From: Humibacillus xanthopallidus
GTDB taxonomy: Bacteria > Actinomycetota > Actinomycetes > Actinomycetales > Dermatophilaceae
DNA: 64,000 bases
Reading direction: 5' to 3'
Assembly: GCF_006717145.1 (NCBI RefSeq)
Contig: NZ_VFQF01000002.1
Coordinates: 1,240,001 to 1,304,000, forward strand
Part shown: piece after piece, positions 33,923-42,613 of the stretch
Numbering within the stretch: the first letter of the stretch is position 1
Layout: every line of letters starts with the position of its first letter
Made by a program: the position numbers and the translations under genes
The notes under the pieces: generated by a model
What the model was told of the DNA's origin: nothing
What the model saw: only the letters and a program-made list of their open reading frames with translations
Database searches by the model: none

Positions 33923-34996
33923 GTGCGCGAGGACCACGACGTCGCCCTGGCGACCCTGACGACGATGCGGGTGGGTGGCCCGGCCGCCCGCCTCGTCACC
34001 GTCTCGACCATCGACGAGCTCGTCGACACGGTGCGCGAGGTCGACGACGCGGACGAGCCCCTGCTCGTCGTGTCGGGCGGCTCCAACCTCATCGTCTCCG
34101 ACGAGGGCTTCGAGGGCACCGTCGTGCACGTCGCGACGGGCGGCGTGACCCCGGAGTCGGCCGACTTCTGCGCCGGTGCGCTCGTGCGCGTCGCGGCGGG
34201 GGAGGGCTGGGACTCGCTTGTCGAGCGAGCTGTCGCGGAGGGGTGGGCCGGCGTCGAGGGGCTCTCCGGCATACCTGGCCTGACGGGCGCCACCCCGATC
34301 CAGAACGTCGGCGCCTACGGCCAGGACGTCTCCCAGACGATCTGGTCGGTGCGCACCTGGGACCGGCGCGAGCAGGTCGTGCGCACCTTCGCCAACGGCG
34401 ACTGCGGCTTCGGCTACCGCCACTCGCGCTTCAAGGGCACCGACCGCTTCGTCGTGCTCGACGTGGTCTTCCAGTTCGAGATCGCGGACCTCAGCCGCCC
34501 GGTCGCGTATGCCGCCCTGGCCGACGGTCTCGGGGTGCCGCTCGGCACGCGGGTGCCCCTCTCGGACGCCCGTGAGGCCGTGCTCGAGCAGCGTCGCAGC
34601 CGCGGCATGGTGCTCGACGCCGACGACCACGACACGTGGTCGTGCGGCTCGTTCTTCACCAACCCGATCCTGCGCCCGCACGCCTTCGACGCCCTCGTCG
34701 AGCGGGTCAGCGACCACCTCGGCCCGGAGGCTCCCGTGCCGCCGCGCTTCGCCGAGTCCGACGGGCGCGTCAAGACCAGCGCCGCCTGGCTCATCGACAA
34801 GGCGGGCTTCGGCAAGGGCCACGGTCTGCCCGGCCCTGCAGCCCTCTCGACCAAGCACACGCTGGCTGTGACCAACCGTGGCGGTGCGACGACGGCCGAC
34901 GTGCTCGCCCTCGCGCGCGAGGTGCGTGACGGCGTCGAGGAGGCCTTCGGGGTGCGCCTCGTCAACGAGCCGGTGCTCGTCGGCGAGACGCTCTGA
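33923..34996 (+). CDS. murB: UDP-N-acetylenolpyruvoylglucosamine reductase
   Basis: 357 aa, GTG start. FAD enzyme of peptidoglycan precursor synthesis that reduces UDP-GlcNAc-enolpyruvate to UDP-MurNAc. Landmarks: TTMRVGGPA, GGSNLIVSDEGF, GLSGIPGLTGATPIQNVGAYGQ, catalytic Ser in SCGSFFTNP, and C-terminal Glu in NEPVLVGE. The Tyr-containing insert marks a type I MurB. It lies 14 nt after hadB, probably the same transcript. Confidence 0.95.
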   Translation: MREDHDVALATLTTMRVGGPAARLVTVSTIDELVDTVREVDDADEPLLVVSGGSNLIVSDEGFEGTVVHVATGGVTPESADFCAGALVRVAAGEGWDSLVERAVAEGWAGVEGLSGIPGLTGATPIQNVGAYGQDVSQTIWSVRTWDRREQVVRTFANGDCGFGYRHSRFKGTDRFVVLDVVFQFEIADLSRPVAYAALADGLGVPLGTRVPLSDAREAVLEQRRSRGMVLDADDHDTWSCGSFFTNPILRPHAFDALVERVSDHLGPEAPVPPRFAESDGRVKTSAAWLIDKAGFGKGHGLPGPAALSTKHTLAVTNRGGATTADVLALAREVRDGVEEAFGVRLVNEPVLVGETL

Positions 34997-35167
34997 CGGC
35001 AGGGCCGCGCCGGACGCCCGCCAGCCGCACACCCCGGCGCTAGGGGCGCAGCTTCGAGTCGCTTGCACCCGGTATGCCGTGTGCGGCGGACCCGAGGCGG
35101 CGCCGCTGGCCCGTGGACCCCTCTCGCCGCTCCGTCGCTGCAGGGAGCGGGCTCCGGGGCGACGCGG

Positions 35168-35827
35168 CTACTTCGAGAGGACGACCGTGAAGGTCTTGGC
35201 GTTGATGGCCTTGTCGGTCGTGCTGACCTGGTAGGCGGGCCGGTTGAAGGCCAGCGTCAGGGCCGAGGTCGTGCCGCGGTTGACCTTGAAGAAGACCCAG
35301 CCCGAGGACCACTGCTCACGGGTGGCCTTGGTGAGGTCCTTGGTGCTCCACAGTCCCTTGAACTCGGTCGTCGACGGCACCGTCTGCTTGGGGTTAGCCG
35401 CGATGAGGCTGAGCATCGACGGGTCGAGCGTCGCCGAGTAGCGGGTGCCGGCCTCGAAGCGCACGCGCACCCCGACGATCTCGAACTGCTCGGCGCCGAC
35501 CGGCTGCCCGGCGGGCCACTTGAGGTGGCGCGCGATGCGGGTGGCGGTGATGGTGTGGCCGAGGTCAGGATCCTTGATCACCGCGTTGATGTTCTTGTAG
35601 CTGACCTTCTCGACGGCGGCCGGGGGCGGCGTCGTCGGCGTGGCCGTCTCGGTGGCCGGGGCGGTCGTCGTCGTGGCCGGCGCGGTCGGGTCGGCGGTCA
35701 CCGCGGACTCGCCGCTGCACGCGGCGAGCGTGAGGGCGGGCACCACGAGGGCGACGGCACAGAGCTGTCGCAGACGGGTGCGGGAGGTCGTGGAGGGGGC
35801 GTCGGAGGATCGCGTCAAGGTCTTCAT
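35168..35827 (-). CDS. Lipoprotein with DUF4352-like domain
   Basis: 219 aa from the ATG at 35827. Signal peptide ends in the lipobox LTLAAC, giving a lipid-anchored Cys near residue 37. A Thr/Pro-rich linker (TTTTAPATETATPTTPP) is followed by a beta-rich domain (FEIVGVRVRFEAGTRYSATLDPSMLSL...STKDLTKATREQWSSGWVFFKVNRG) that resembles DUF4352/Ig-like extracellular domains. Function unknown. Converges with murB; 171 nt between them hold no gene. Confidence 0.8.
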   Translation of the reverse strand: MKTLTRSSDAPSTTSRTRLRQLCAVALVVPALTLAACSGESAVTADPTAPATTTTAPATETATPTTPPPAAVEKVSYKNINAVIKDPDLGHTITATRIARHLKWPAGQPVGAEQFEIVGVRVRFEAGTRYSATLDPSMLSLIAANPKQTVPSTTEFKGLWSTKDLTKATREQWSSGWVFFKVNRGTTSALTLAFNRPAYQVSTTDKAINAKTFTVVLSK

Positions 35828-35940
35828 CTCCCGACCAGCATGAACGCCGGGGTCGCCGTGGAGCAAACTCGGCTCACCCCGAGGGACGACGCTATGCCCG
35901 ATTGGTCCAACTTCTCGTGGGGGCGCGGGCGTGGCGGGAC

Positions 35941-36975
35941 TCACGATGAGGAGGGCGTCGCCAGCCACGAGTCGACGTCCGCGAGCGCCGCGGCGCGCAC
36001 GTGTTCGGGGGCGCGGCTGCCGCACAGCGACCCGCGGGCGAGGGCAGCGAGCCCGGCGTCGTCGAAGCCGAGCTCGCGGGCAGCGGCATACTGCGCGGCC
36101 AGGCGGTTGCCGAAGAGGAGCGGGTCGTCGGCGCCCAGCGCCACCGGTATGCCGGCCTCGACGATCCGCCGCAGGGGCACCTCCTCGGCCGTGCCGTAGA
36201 CGCCGAGCGCGACGTTGCTGCCGGGGCACACCTCGAGCGTCACCCCGGACTCCGCCACGGCATCGAGCACCGCCGGGTCCTCGACCGAGCGCACCCCGTG
36301 GCCGATGCGGTCGGGATCGAGGTGCTCGAGGGTCTCCATGACGGCCTGCGCGCCGAGCAGCTCACCGCCGTGGGGCACGAGCGCGAGGCCGGCGCGGCGG
36401 GCGATGGCGAAGGCAGGCCCGAACTCGGCGATGACGCCGCGGCGCTCGTCGTTGGACAGGCCGAAGCCCACGACGTGGCCGGCGTCGTCACCGGCATACC
36501 GGGCGGCGAGGCGGGCGAGCGTGCGGGCCTCGAGCGGGTGGCGCATCCGGCTTGCGGCGACGACGACGGCGACCCCGATGCGCCCGTCGGACGACACCGA
36601 CCGCGCCTCGTCGAGGACGATCTCGAGCGCCGGGGTGATGCCGCCGACGAAGGGTGCGTAGGAGGTCGGGTCGACCTGGATCTCGAGCCAGCGCGAGCCC
36701 TCGGCCGCGTCGTCGTGGGCGGCCTCGCGCACGATGCGCCGCATGTCGGCCTCGCCGCGGACGCAGGCGCGGGCGGCGTCGTAGAGACGCTGGAAGCGGA
36801 ACCAGCCGCGCTCGTCCGTCGCCCGGGCCAGCTTCGGCGGGTAGCCCGTGACGAGGGCGTCGGGCAGCCGTATGCCGTGCTGCTGGGCAAGCTCGCGCAC
36901 GGTCTCGACGCGCATGGAGCCGGTGAAGTGCAGGTGCAGGTGGGCCTTGGGAAGGGCCGTCACCTCGCGCGTCAT
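35941..36975 (-). CDS. Adenosine deaminase-like amidohydrolase, variant metal motif
   Basis: 344 aa from the ATG at 36975. Adenosine deaminase barrel: metal ligands in AHLHLHFTGS (H14, H16), VPHGGELLG with the proton-shuttle Glu, IGHGVRS, and VALGADDPLLFG with paired Asp. In standard adenosine deaminases the first motif is HxHLDG; here Thr18 stands where Asp contacts the ribose 5' hydroxyl, so the substrate may differ (modified nucleoside or free base). The catalytic set is otherwise complete. Likely cytosolic. Confidence 0.85.
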   Translation of the reverse strand: MTREVTALPKAHLHLHFTGSMRVETVRELAQQHGIRLPDALVTGYPPKLARATDERGWFRFQRLYDAARACVRGEADMRRIVREAAHDDAAEGSRWLEIQVDPTSYAPFVGGITPALEIVLDEARSVSSDGRIGVAVVVAASRMRHPLEARTLARLAARYAGDDAGHVVGFGLSNDERRGVIAEFGPAFAIARRAGLALVPHGGELLGAQAVMETLEHLDPDRIGHGVRSVEDPAVLDAVAESGVTLEVCPGSNVALGVYGTAEEVPLRRIVEAGIPVALGADDPLLFGNRLAAQYAAARELGFDDAGLAALARGSLCGSRAPEHVRAAALADVDSWLATPSSS

Positions 36976-37034
36976 GCGGGTCAGTGTGTCACCCGGCCGT
37001 GGCGCCGACCGGAGGGGTGGTCGGGCCTGTCGCG

Positions 37035-37556
37035 TCAGCGGTCGTCGGGCTCGTCGGCGATCTCGTCGACGATGTGCATCGCGGCCTCCTCGGCCGACGC
37101 GCCGGCGCCGTCGATGCCCACGTCGTTGGCCCAGGCCTGCTTCTCGTCGTCGTCGTGGGCGCCCTCGTCGTCGGCCACGAGGCGTCCTGCGCGCCGGTCG
37201 CCGACCTCGTTGTCGCCGAGCCAGTCGTCCTCGGCGTCGATCGAGTCGGGGTCGTCGCCGCCGATGCGGTCGTCGTCGAGGCCGCTCTCGTTGTCGGGCG
37301 CGCCGTAGGCCGAGTTGGGGTCGGGCACCTCCTGGCGGATGCGCTCCTCGATCGTCTCGTCGATCGACTCCTCGTAGGCCGTGGTGCCGTGGGCCGTGAC
37401 GCCCTGCGGGCGGTCGTTGGGGGAGTAGCCGCGGTCGAGCACGTCCTCGAGGTCGTCGCCCTCGAGGGTGTCCTCGGACTGGAGCTGGTCCTCGTCGTCG
37501 ACGCTGTAGACGGTGAGGTCGTCGGCGATGGTCTCGTTCGGCTCGTTGTCGCTCAT
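37035..37556 (-). CDS. DUF5709 acidic protein
   Basis: 173 aa, strongly acidic. Matches the actinobacterial DUF5709 pattern: LTVYSVDDEDQLQSEDTLEGDDLEDVLDRGYSPNDRP, GTTAYEESIDETIEERIRQEVPDP, and RAGRLVADDEGAHDDDEKQAWANDVGIDGAGASAEEAAMHIV. Function not known. Start ATG overlaps the aminotransferase stop (ATGA), so it is co-translated with it. Confidence 0.9.
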   Translation of the reverse strand: MSDNEPNETIADDLTVYSVDDEDQLQSEDTLEGDDLEDVLDRGYSPNDRPQGVTAHGTTAYEESIDETIEERIRQEVPDPNSAYGAPDNESGLDDDRIGGDDPDSIDAEDDWLGDNEVGDRRAGRLVADDEGAHDDDEKQAWANDVGIDGAGASAEEAAMHIVDEIADEPDDR

Positions 37557-38911
37557 CGCGGCGCTCCTTCGGTGGTGGGCTCACTCTGCCCGGTGGTCTC
37601 GCTGCCTGCTCCTACCCCCGAGGCGCGGTCCTGCGTCAGCCTCTCGGCCGCAGCGAGGGCGACGCAGGTGGCCACGCCGGCCATCGCCGTGCGCACCTCG
37701 TCGAGGCCCGGGAAGGTCGGTGCGAGGCGGATGTTGCGGTCGCGCGGGTCGTCGCCGTGGGGGAAGGACGAGCCCGCCGGCGTCAGGGCGATGCCGGCCC
37801 CCTTGGCGAGGGCCACGACGCGCGAGGCCGTGCCGTCGAGCACGTCGAGGTTGACGAAGTAGCCGCCGGTCGGGTGGGTCCACTCGGCCACCTCGAGACC
37901 CTCGAGCCCGTCGGTGAGGGCCTCGGCGACCGCGGCGAACTTCGGCGCGATGATCGCGCGGTGCTTGCGCATGTGGGCACGCACGCCGTCGGCGTCGCGG
38001 AAGAACTCGACGTGGCGCAGGTGGTTGACCTTGTCCGGTCCGATCGAGCCCATCGCGAGGTGGCCGAGCCACCACTTCACGTTGGCCTCGCTGGCAGCGA
38101 GCACGGCGACGCCGGCTCCGGCGAAGGTGATCTTCGAGGTCGACGCGAACATGATCGGTCGGTTCGGGTGGCCCGAGGCCGCCGCGAGGCTGAGGATGTC
38201 GGCGCTCTTGGCCTCGTCCTCCGTGAGGTGGTGGAACGCGTACGCGTTGTCCCAGAAGATCGTGAAGTCGGGCGCGGCGGTCGGCATCGCGGCGAGGCGC
38301 GCGGCCTTCTCCTGCGACACGATCGCGCCGGACGGGTTGGCATAGGTCGGCACGATCCAGATGCCCTTGACGCTCGGGTCGTCCTTGACGAGCGCCTCGA
38401 CCGCGGCCACGTCGGGCCCGTCGTCGTGCATGTCGACGGTGACCATCTCGATGCCGAACTCCGCGAGCATCGAGAAGTGCCGGTCGTAGCCTGGCACCGG
38501 GCAGATGAAGGTGACCTTCTCCTCCTGCGACCACGGCCGCGGGGAGTCGACGCCGCCGAAGAGCAGGAAGTCGACGATCGTGGAGTACATCATCGTGAGG
38601 CTCGAGTTGCCGCCCGCGACGACCTGCGACGGCTCGACCCAGAGCAGCTCGGCGAACAGCTCGCGCAGCTCGGCGAGGCCCTCGAGCCCGCCGTAGTTGC
38701 GCACGTCGACCCCGGCGCGGTCGGTCGTGCCCGTCGGCAGGCGCAGCAGGTCGTCCGAGAGGTCGAGCTGCGCCGCGGAGGGCTTGCCCCGCGTGAGGTC
38801 GAGCTTGAGACCGCGAGCCTGAAGCGCCGCGTAGGCTTCCTGCTGCTGCGTGAGGAAGGCAGCGAGGTCGTCGTCGGACAGCGAGGCGAGGGGGGTGCGC
38901 GGGTTCGTCAC
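37553..38911 (-). CDS. Aspartate aminotransferase-type PLP enzyme (subgroup Ic)
   Basis: 452 aa from the GTG at 38911. PLP Lys is in FASTSKITFAGAG; other family blocks are LTRGKPSAAQLDLSD, VRNYGGLEGLAELRELF, GGNSSLTMMY, VPGYDRHF and PTYANPSGAIVS. This large class Ic form (PF12897) transaminates aspartate or related amino acids. The C-terminal ~20 residues are low complexity. Operon with DUF5709. Confidence 0.9.
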   Translation of the reverse strand: MTNPRTPLASLSDDDLAAFLTQQQEAYAALQARGLKLDLTRGKPSAAQLDLSDDLLRLPTGTTDRAGVDVRNYGGLEGLAELRELFAELLWVEPSQVVAGGNSSLTMMYSTIVDFLLFGGVDSPRPWSQEEKVTFICPVPGYDRHFSMLAEFGIEMVTVDMHDDGPDVAAVEALVKDDPSVKGIWIVPTYANPSGAIVSQEKAARLAAMPTAAPDFTIFWDNAYAFHHLTEDEAKSADILSLAAASGHPNRPIMFASTSKITFAGAGVAVLAASEANVKWWLGHLAMGSIGPDKVNHLRHVEFFRDADGVRAHMRKHRAIIAPKFAAVAEALTDGLEGLEVAEWTHPTGGYFVNLDVLDGTASRVVALAKGAGIALTPAGSSFPHGDDPRDRNIRLAPTFPGLDEVRTAMAGVATCVALAAAERLTQDRASGVGAGSETTGQSEPTTEGAPR

Positions 38912-39213
38912 AGCCTCGATCCTGCCACTGCGCGCCGCCGCGCGGGCAGCCTGGTCCGTATGCCGGGTCCGTGTGCTCGGTGCGCGTGCTCCACGTGTGC
39001 CGGGCCGTATGCCGGGTGCGTCCGACCACACGCAGGTTGCGTCCGTCGGCCCGGTCCTCACGGCATGCGTGTGCGGGGTGGAGGGGGTCGCGCGAAGGTG
39101 CTCTCGCCGGTTCGCGTTGAGGCCGGTGCGTCACGTATGATCGTCGCTCGGACGGCTTCGCTGGCCATGCTGACGCATGCCGTCCCTCCGGTTCCACCCC
39201 ATGGTGCCGGTGA
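38912..39213. other. Intergenic region upstream of tRNA-Trp/secE
   Basis: 302 nt without a gene. It holds two CCGTATGCCGGG copies (around 38960 and 39008) and a -10-like TATGAT at 39136-39141. A TTCGCG or TTGAGG just upstream gives suboptimal spacing of 19 or 13 bp. This is the likely promoter region for tRNA-Trp and the secE-nusG transcript. Confidence 0.55.
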
Positions 39214-39286
39214 AGGGCAATAGCTCAATTGGTAGAGCTCTGGTCTCCAAAACCAGCGGTTGGGGGTTCGAGTCCCTCTTGCCCTG
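39214..39286 (+). tRNA. tRNA-Trp(CCA)
   Basis: 73 nt. Acceptor AGGGCAA/TTGCCCT, discriminator G. Anticodon loop CTCCAAA gives CCA (Trp) on stem CTGGT/ACCAG. T-arm GGGGGTTCGAGTCCCTC is regular. CCA is not encoded. Placement just before secE-nusG is the standard actinobacterial order. Confidence 0.96.
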
Positions 39287-39402
39287 CGCATCTGATGATG
39301 TGGTCGTCGTGCAAGGCGGCACGCGGCTTCTGCCCTGAGGTGGTCATCCCACCGAGACGGGTTGGCTGTCGCGGGCCGACACCCAGGCAGAAAGAAGGAA
39401 TC

Positions 39403-39672
39403 GTGACCGAGACGAGCGCCAAGCGCGGGTCCGACCGGGCTGACAAGGCCCGTGGCGGCAACGCGATCTCGCGTCTCTTCGGAGCGATCAGCCTGTTCGT
39501 GCGGCAGATCCTTGACGAGCTGCGCAAGGTCGTGCGTCCGACGGGCCCCGAGCTCGTGCGCTACACGACCGTCGTCGTCGTCTTCGTCGTGGTGATGATG
39601 GCTCTGGTGTCCGCACTCGACTTCGGCTTCACCAAGCTCGTCTCGTGGGTCTTCACCGGGACCACGAGCTAG
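39403..39672 (+). CDS. secE: Preprotein translocase subunit SecE
   Basis: 89 aa from the GTG at 39403 behind GAAGGAATC. Basic N-terminal tail, then the conserved amphipathic helix [20 protein letters not shown] and one membrane helix ([23 protein letters not shown]). Stabilises SecY in the Sec translocon. First gene of the secE-nusG unit. Confidence 0.95.
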   Translation: MTETSAKRGSDRADKARGGNAISRLFGAISLFVRQILDELRKVVRPTGPELVRYTTVVVVFVVVMMALVSALDFGFTKLVSWVFTGTTS

Positions 39673-39752
39673 CCGAGGGCGCCGGCCCGAGTCGTCAGAA
39701 GCCATTGCCAGCCCCACCCGGCTGGTCCCCCAGCAAGGAAGTAGGTCAGAGC

Positions 39753-40652
39753 GTGTCCGAGCAGCTCGCCCAGCAGGGCGCCCCGAACGGCGAGAGCGCC
39801 GAGAGCGACGTCGTCGACCCCACGGTCGGTGACGACGCCTCGAGCGACGCCGTCGCGGAGGAGCAGGACACCGTCGAGCGCTCCGAGGCCGTCGACACGG
39901 CCGAGGCCGACGAGACCGAGGACGACACCGACGTCGACAGCGAGACCGAGGACGACACCGAGGGTGACGTCGACGCGGAGGCCACCAACGAGGCCACCGA
40001 CGAGGCCGCTGACGAGGTCACCGAGGAGCCGGTCGCGCAGGGCAGCGGTGACCCCGTCGCCGACTTCAAGGCGGACCTGCGCTCGCGCTTCGGCGACTGG
40101 TACGTCGTGCACTCCTACGCCGGCTACGAGAACCGGGTCAAGGCCAACCTCGAGACGCGCATCCAGACCCTCAACATGGAGGACTTCATCTTCGAGATCG
40201 AGGTCCCCATGGAGGAGGTCACCGAGATCAAGAACGGCCAGAAGAAGCTCGTCCGCCGCGTCCGGATGCCCGGCTACGTCCTCGTGCGCATGGACCTCAC
40301 CGACGAGAGCTGGGGTGCCGTTCGGCACACGCCCGGCGTCACCGGCTTCGTCGGCAACGCCCACCAGCCCGTGCCGCTCTCGATCGACGAGGTCTTCACG
40401 ATGCTCGCGCCGTCCTTCGAGGCCGCAGCCGGCCCCGGTACGGGCGACGCCAAGCAGTCGGCCCCCAAGGACATCCGCGTCCTCGACTTCGAGGTCGGCG
40501 AGTCCGTCACCGTCATGGAAGGGCCCTTCGAGACCCTTCCCGCCACGATCTCCGAGATCAACGCCGACACCCAGAAGCTCAAGGTGCTCGTCTCGATCTT
40601 CGGCCGGGAGACCCCGGTCGAGCTCTCCTTCGGTCAGGTCGCCAAGATCTGA
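39753..40652 (+). CDS. nusG: Transcription termination/antitermination factor NusG
   Basis: 299 aa from the GTG at 39753. A ~100-residue acidic extension (many DET repeats) precedes the NGN domain ([46 protein letters not shown]) and the C-terminal KOW domain ([25 protein letters not shown]). The acidic tail is typical of actinobacterial NusG. Binds RNA polymerase and modulates elongation and Rho action. Confidence 0.96.
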   Translation: MSEQLAQQGAPNGESAESDVVDPTVGDDASSDAVAEEQDTVERSEAVDTAEADETEDDTDVDSETEDDTEGDVDAEATNEATDEAADEVTEEPVAQGSGDPVADFKADLRSRFGDWYVVHSYAGYENRVKANLETRIQTLNMEDFIFEIEVPMEEVTEIKNGQKKLVRRVRMPGYVLVRMDLTDESWGAVRHTPGVTGFVGNAHQPVPLSIDEVFTMLAPSFEAAAGPGTGDAKQSAPKDIRVLDFEVGESVTVMEGPFETLPATISEINADTQKLKVLVSIFGRETPVELSFGQVAKI

Positions 40653-40655
40653 ACA

Positions 40656-40694
40656 CACGGGGGCTCGCGGGCCTTGCGGCCCTCCGCCCCCGTG
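40656..40694 (+). terminator. Nested hairpin between nusG and rplK
   Basis: CACGGGGGC (40656-40664) pairs with GCCCCCGTG (40686-40694), and an inner GGGCC-TTGC-GGCCC stem stacks inside. No T-tract follows. It may terminate or attenuate between nusG and the rplK-rplA operon. Confidence 0.6.
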
Positions 40695-40864
40695 GACCCC
40701 GGAAAGCCCGCGTGGTTCCACCGCGCGACTGCTTCAAGAACCCGCGTGGTTTCGGCTGCGCGTCAGCAAGAACAACTGAAAACCGCCACGAACGCTCCGC
40801 GTCCTTGGCAGTGCAACCGGGTCATCGCCCACGGCGTCGGCCCACAACGAAGAAGGTAGGCATC

Positions 40865-41299
40865 ATGCCCCCCAAGAAGAAGAAGGTCTCCGGCTTCATC
40901 AAGCTGCAGATCCAGGCCGGTGCGGCCACGCCCGCGCCCCCCGTCGGCCCGGCCCTCGGCCAGCACGGCGTCAACATCATGGAGTTCGTCAAGGCGTACA
41001 ACGCCGCGACGGAGTCCCAGCGCGGCAACGTCATCCCGGTCGAGATCACGGTCTACGAGGACCGCTCGTTCACCTTCGTGACGAAGACCCCGCCGGCCGC
41101 CGAGCTCATCAAGAAGGCTGCCGGCGTCGCCAAGGGTTCTGGCGAGCCGCACAAGACGAAGGTCGCCAAGCTCTCGCGCGACCAGGTCTACGACATCGCC
41201 CGCCAGAAGATGGAAGACCTCAACGCCAACGACGAGGACATGGCGGCGCGCATCATCGCCGGCACGGCCCGCTCGATGGGCATCGACACCGAGCTCTGA
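40865..41299 (+). CDS. rplK: Ribosomal protein L11
   Basis: 144 aa. N-terminal domain [40 protein letters not shown] is the thiostrepton/GTPase-centre region; C-terminal RNA-binding part ends [17 protein letters not shown]. Start ATG 40865 follows GAAGAAGGTAGG. An 8-bp GC hairpin (CCCGCCCC...GGGGCGGG) lies between it and rplA around 41328-41347. Confidence 0.97.
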   Translation: MPPKKKKVSGFIKLQIQAGAATPAPPVGPALGQHGVNIMEFVKAYNAATESQRGNVIPVEITVYEDRSFTFVTKTPPAAELIKKAAGVAKGSGEPHKTKVAKLSRDQVYDIARQKMEDLNANDEDMAARIIAGTARSMGIDTEL

Positions 41300-41445
41300 G
41301 CAGCCGGGGTCACACACGCTTCGGGAGCCCGCCCCTGCGGGGGCGGGTCACCCCGAGACCGAGCCGGGCGGCATACCGCATCGGCTCCGTGGGAGACCAG
41401 CGCACGGTCGCACCACGACTCCACGACACACCAAGGAGCAGTTCC

Positions 41446-42162
41446 ATGAAGCGCAGCAAGAACTACCGCGCAGCCGCCGAGCTCGTCACGCCCGGCAAGG
41501 TCTACGCCCCGCTCGAGGCCGTCCGCGTCGCCAAGCAGACCGCCAAGGCCAAGTACGACGAGACCGTCGAGGTCGCCATGCGCCTCGGTGTCGACCCGCG
41601 CAAGGCCGACCAGGCCGTCCGCGGCACGGTCAACCTGCCGCACGGCACGGGCAAGACCGCCAAGGTCCTCGTCTTCGCCAACGGCGACAAGGCCGAGGCC
41701 GCCCGTGAGGCCGGCGCCGACTACGTCGGCTCCGACGACATGCTCGAGAAGGTGCAGGGCGGCTGGCTCGACTTCGACGCCGTCGTCGCCACGCCCGACA
41801 TGATGGGCAAGGTCGGTCGTCTCGGCAAGGTTCTCGGTCCCCGAGGCCTCATGCCGAACCCCAAGACCGGCACCGTGACGATGGACGTCGCCAAGGCTGT
41901 CACCGACATCAAGGGCGGCAAGATCGAGTTCCGCGTCGACAAGCACGCGAACCTCCACTTCATCATCGGCAAGGCCTCGTTCGACGAGACGAAGCTCGTC
42001 GAGAACTACGCCGCCGCGCTCGAGGAGATCCTGCGTCTCAAGCCGTCGAGCTCGAAGGGCCGCTACATCGAGAAGGCCACCGTGTCCACGACGATGGGCC
42101 CGGGCATCCCGCTCGACTTCTCCAAGACGCGCAACCTCCTCGTCGAGGAGGAGCAGGCCTGA
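41446..42162 (+). CDS. rplA: Ribosomal protein L1
   Basis: 238 aa; ATG preceded by AAGGAG. Family blocks FAVKLRLG-like [49 protein letters not shown] and [16 protein letters not shown] are intact. L1 stalk protein and known translational repressor of L11-type operons in other bacteria. Confidence 0.97.
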   Translation: MKRSKNYRAAAELVTPGKVYAPLEAVRVAKQTAKAKYDETVEVAMRLGVDPRKADQAVRGTVNLPHGTGKTAKVLVFANGDKAEAAREAGADYVGSDDMLEKVQGGWLDFDAVVATPDMMGKVGRLGKVLGPRGLMPNPKTGTVTMDVAKAVTDIKGGKIEFRVDKHANLHFIIGKASFDETKLVENYAAALEEILRLKPSSSKGRYIEKATVSTTMGPGIPLDFSKTRNLLVEEEQA

Positions 42163-42179
42163 TCGCCTGACCCCGTCAT

Positions 42180-42217
42180 CGAGAGCCCGTCACCCCTTTT
42201 GGGGTGGCGGGCTCTCG
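42180..42217 (+). terminator. Strong terminator hairpin after rplA
   Basis: Stem CGAGAGCCCGTCACCCC with its complement, 17 bp with one G-T pair, loop TTTT, no U-tract. It closes the rplK-rplA operon. Confidence 0.82.
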
Positions 42218-42417
42218 TCGTTGTGGCGTTGCGTTGGGCGGTGCCTCGGCGCCCGTCATTGCTCGCGGGGTGAGGGGTCGCGTGGGCCGCCGGCAGCCGC
42301 TCGCGGCGTGGAGCGTCGACGGGCGTATGCCGTCACGCTCACTTTCGGGGGCACGGTGCCCGTCGCCGATGCCGCTCCCGACTCCCGGCAACCCCCGCTC
42401 AGGGGCACCCTCCTCGT

Positions 42418-42549
42418 CGAGCGGCCGCGTCGTCACACGGGTGCACTCCTCGAGTGGCCGCGTCGTCACACGGGTGCACTCCTCGAGTGGCCTCGTCGTC
42501 ACACGGGTGCACTCCTCGAGTGGCCGCGTCGTCACACGAGGGGGAGCGC
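42418..42549. repeat. Four-unit 33-bp phased repeat upstream of ggt
   Basis: CGAGTGGCC-led units at 42418 (CGAGCGGCC), 42451, 42484 and 42517, exactly 33 bp apart, each continuing GCGTCGTCACACGGGTGCA. The repeats share the TCGAGTGGCC core with the arrays near 26-27 kb. They lie in the 451-nt gap between rplA and ggt, which otherwise has only the terminator and a GTATGCC pair. Confidence 0.9.
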
Positions 42550-42613
42550 GGCATACGTGAATGGGTGGGGGTCTCGACCTGAAATGGGGAGTTTGCGCGG
42601 GTACGGTCGATTC

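Noticed and set aside
41320-41350. Terminator between rplK and rplA
   Set aside because: Only an 8-bp GC hairpin without T-tract, and rplA follows in the same direction; co-transcription is more likely.
42221-42613. N-terminal extension of ggt through the 33-bp repeats
   Set aside because: The frame is open by chance; the signal peptide and the TACGGT-N6-ATG arrangement place the start at 42614, and the terminator of rplA lies upstream.
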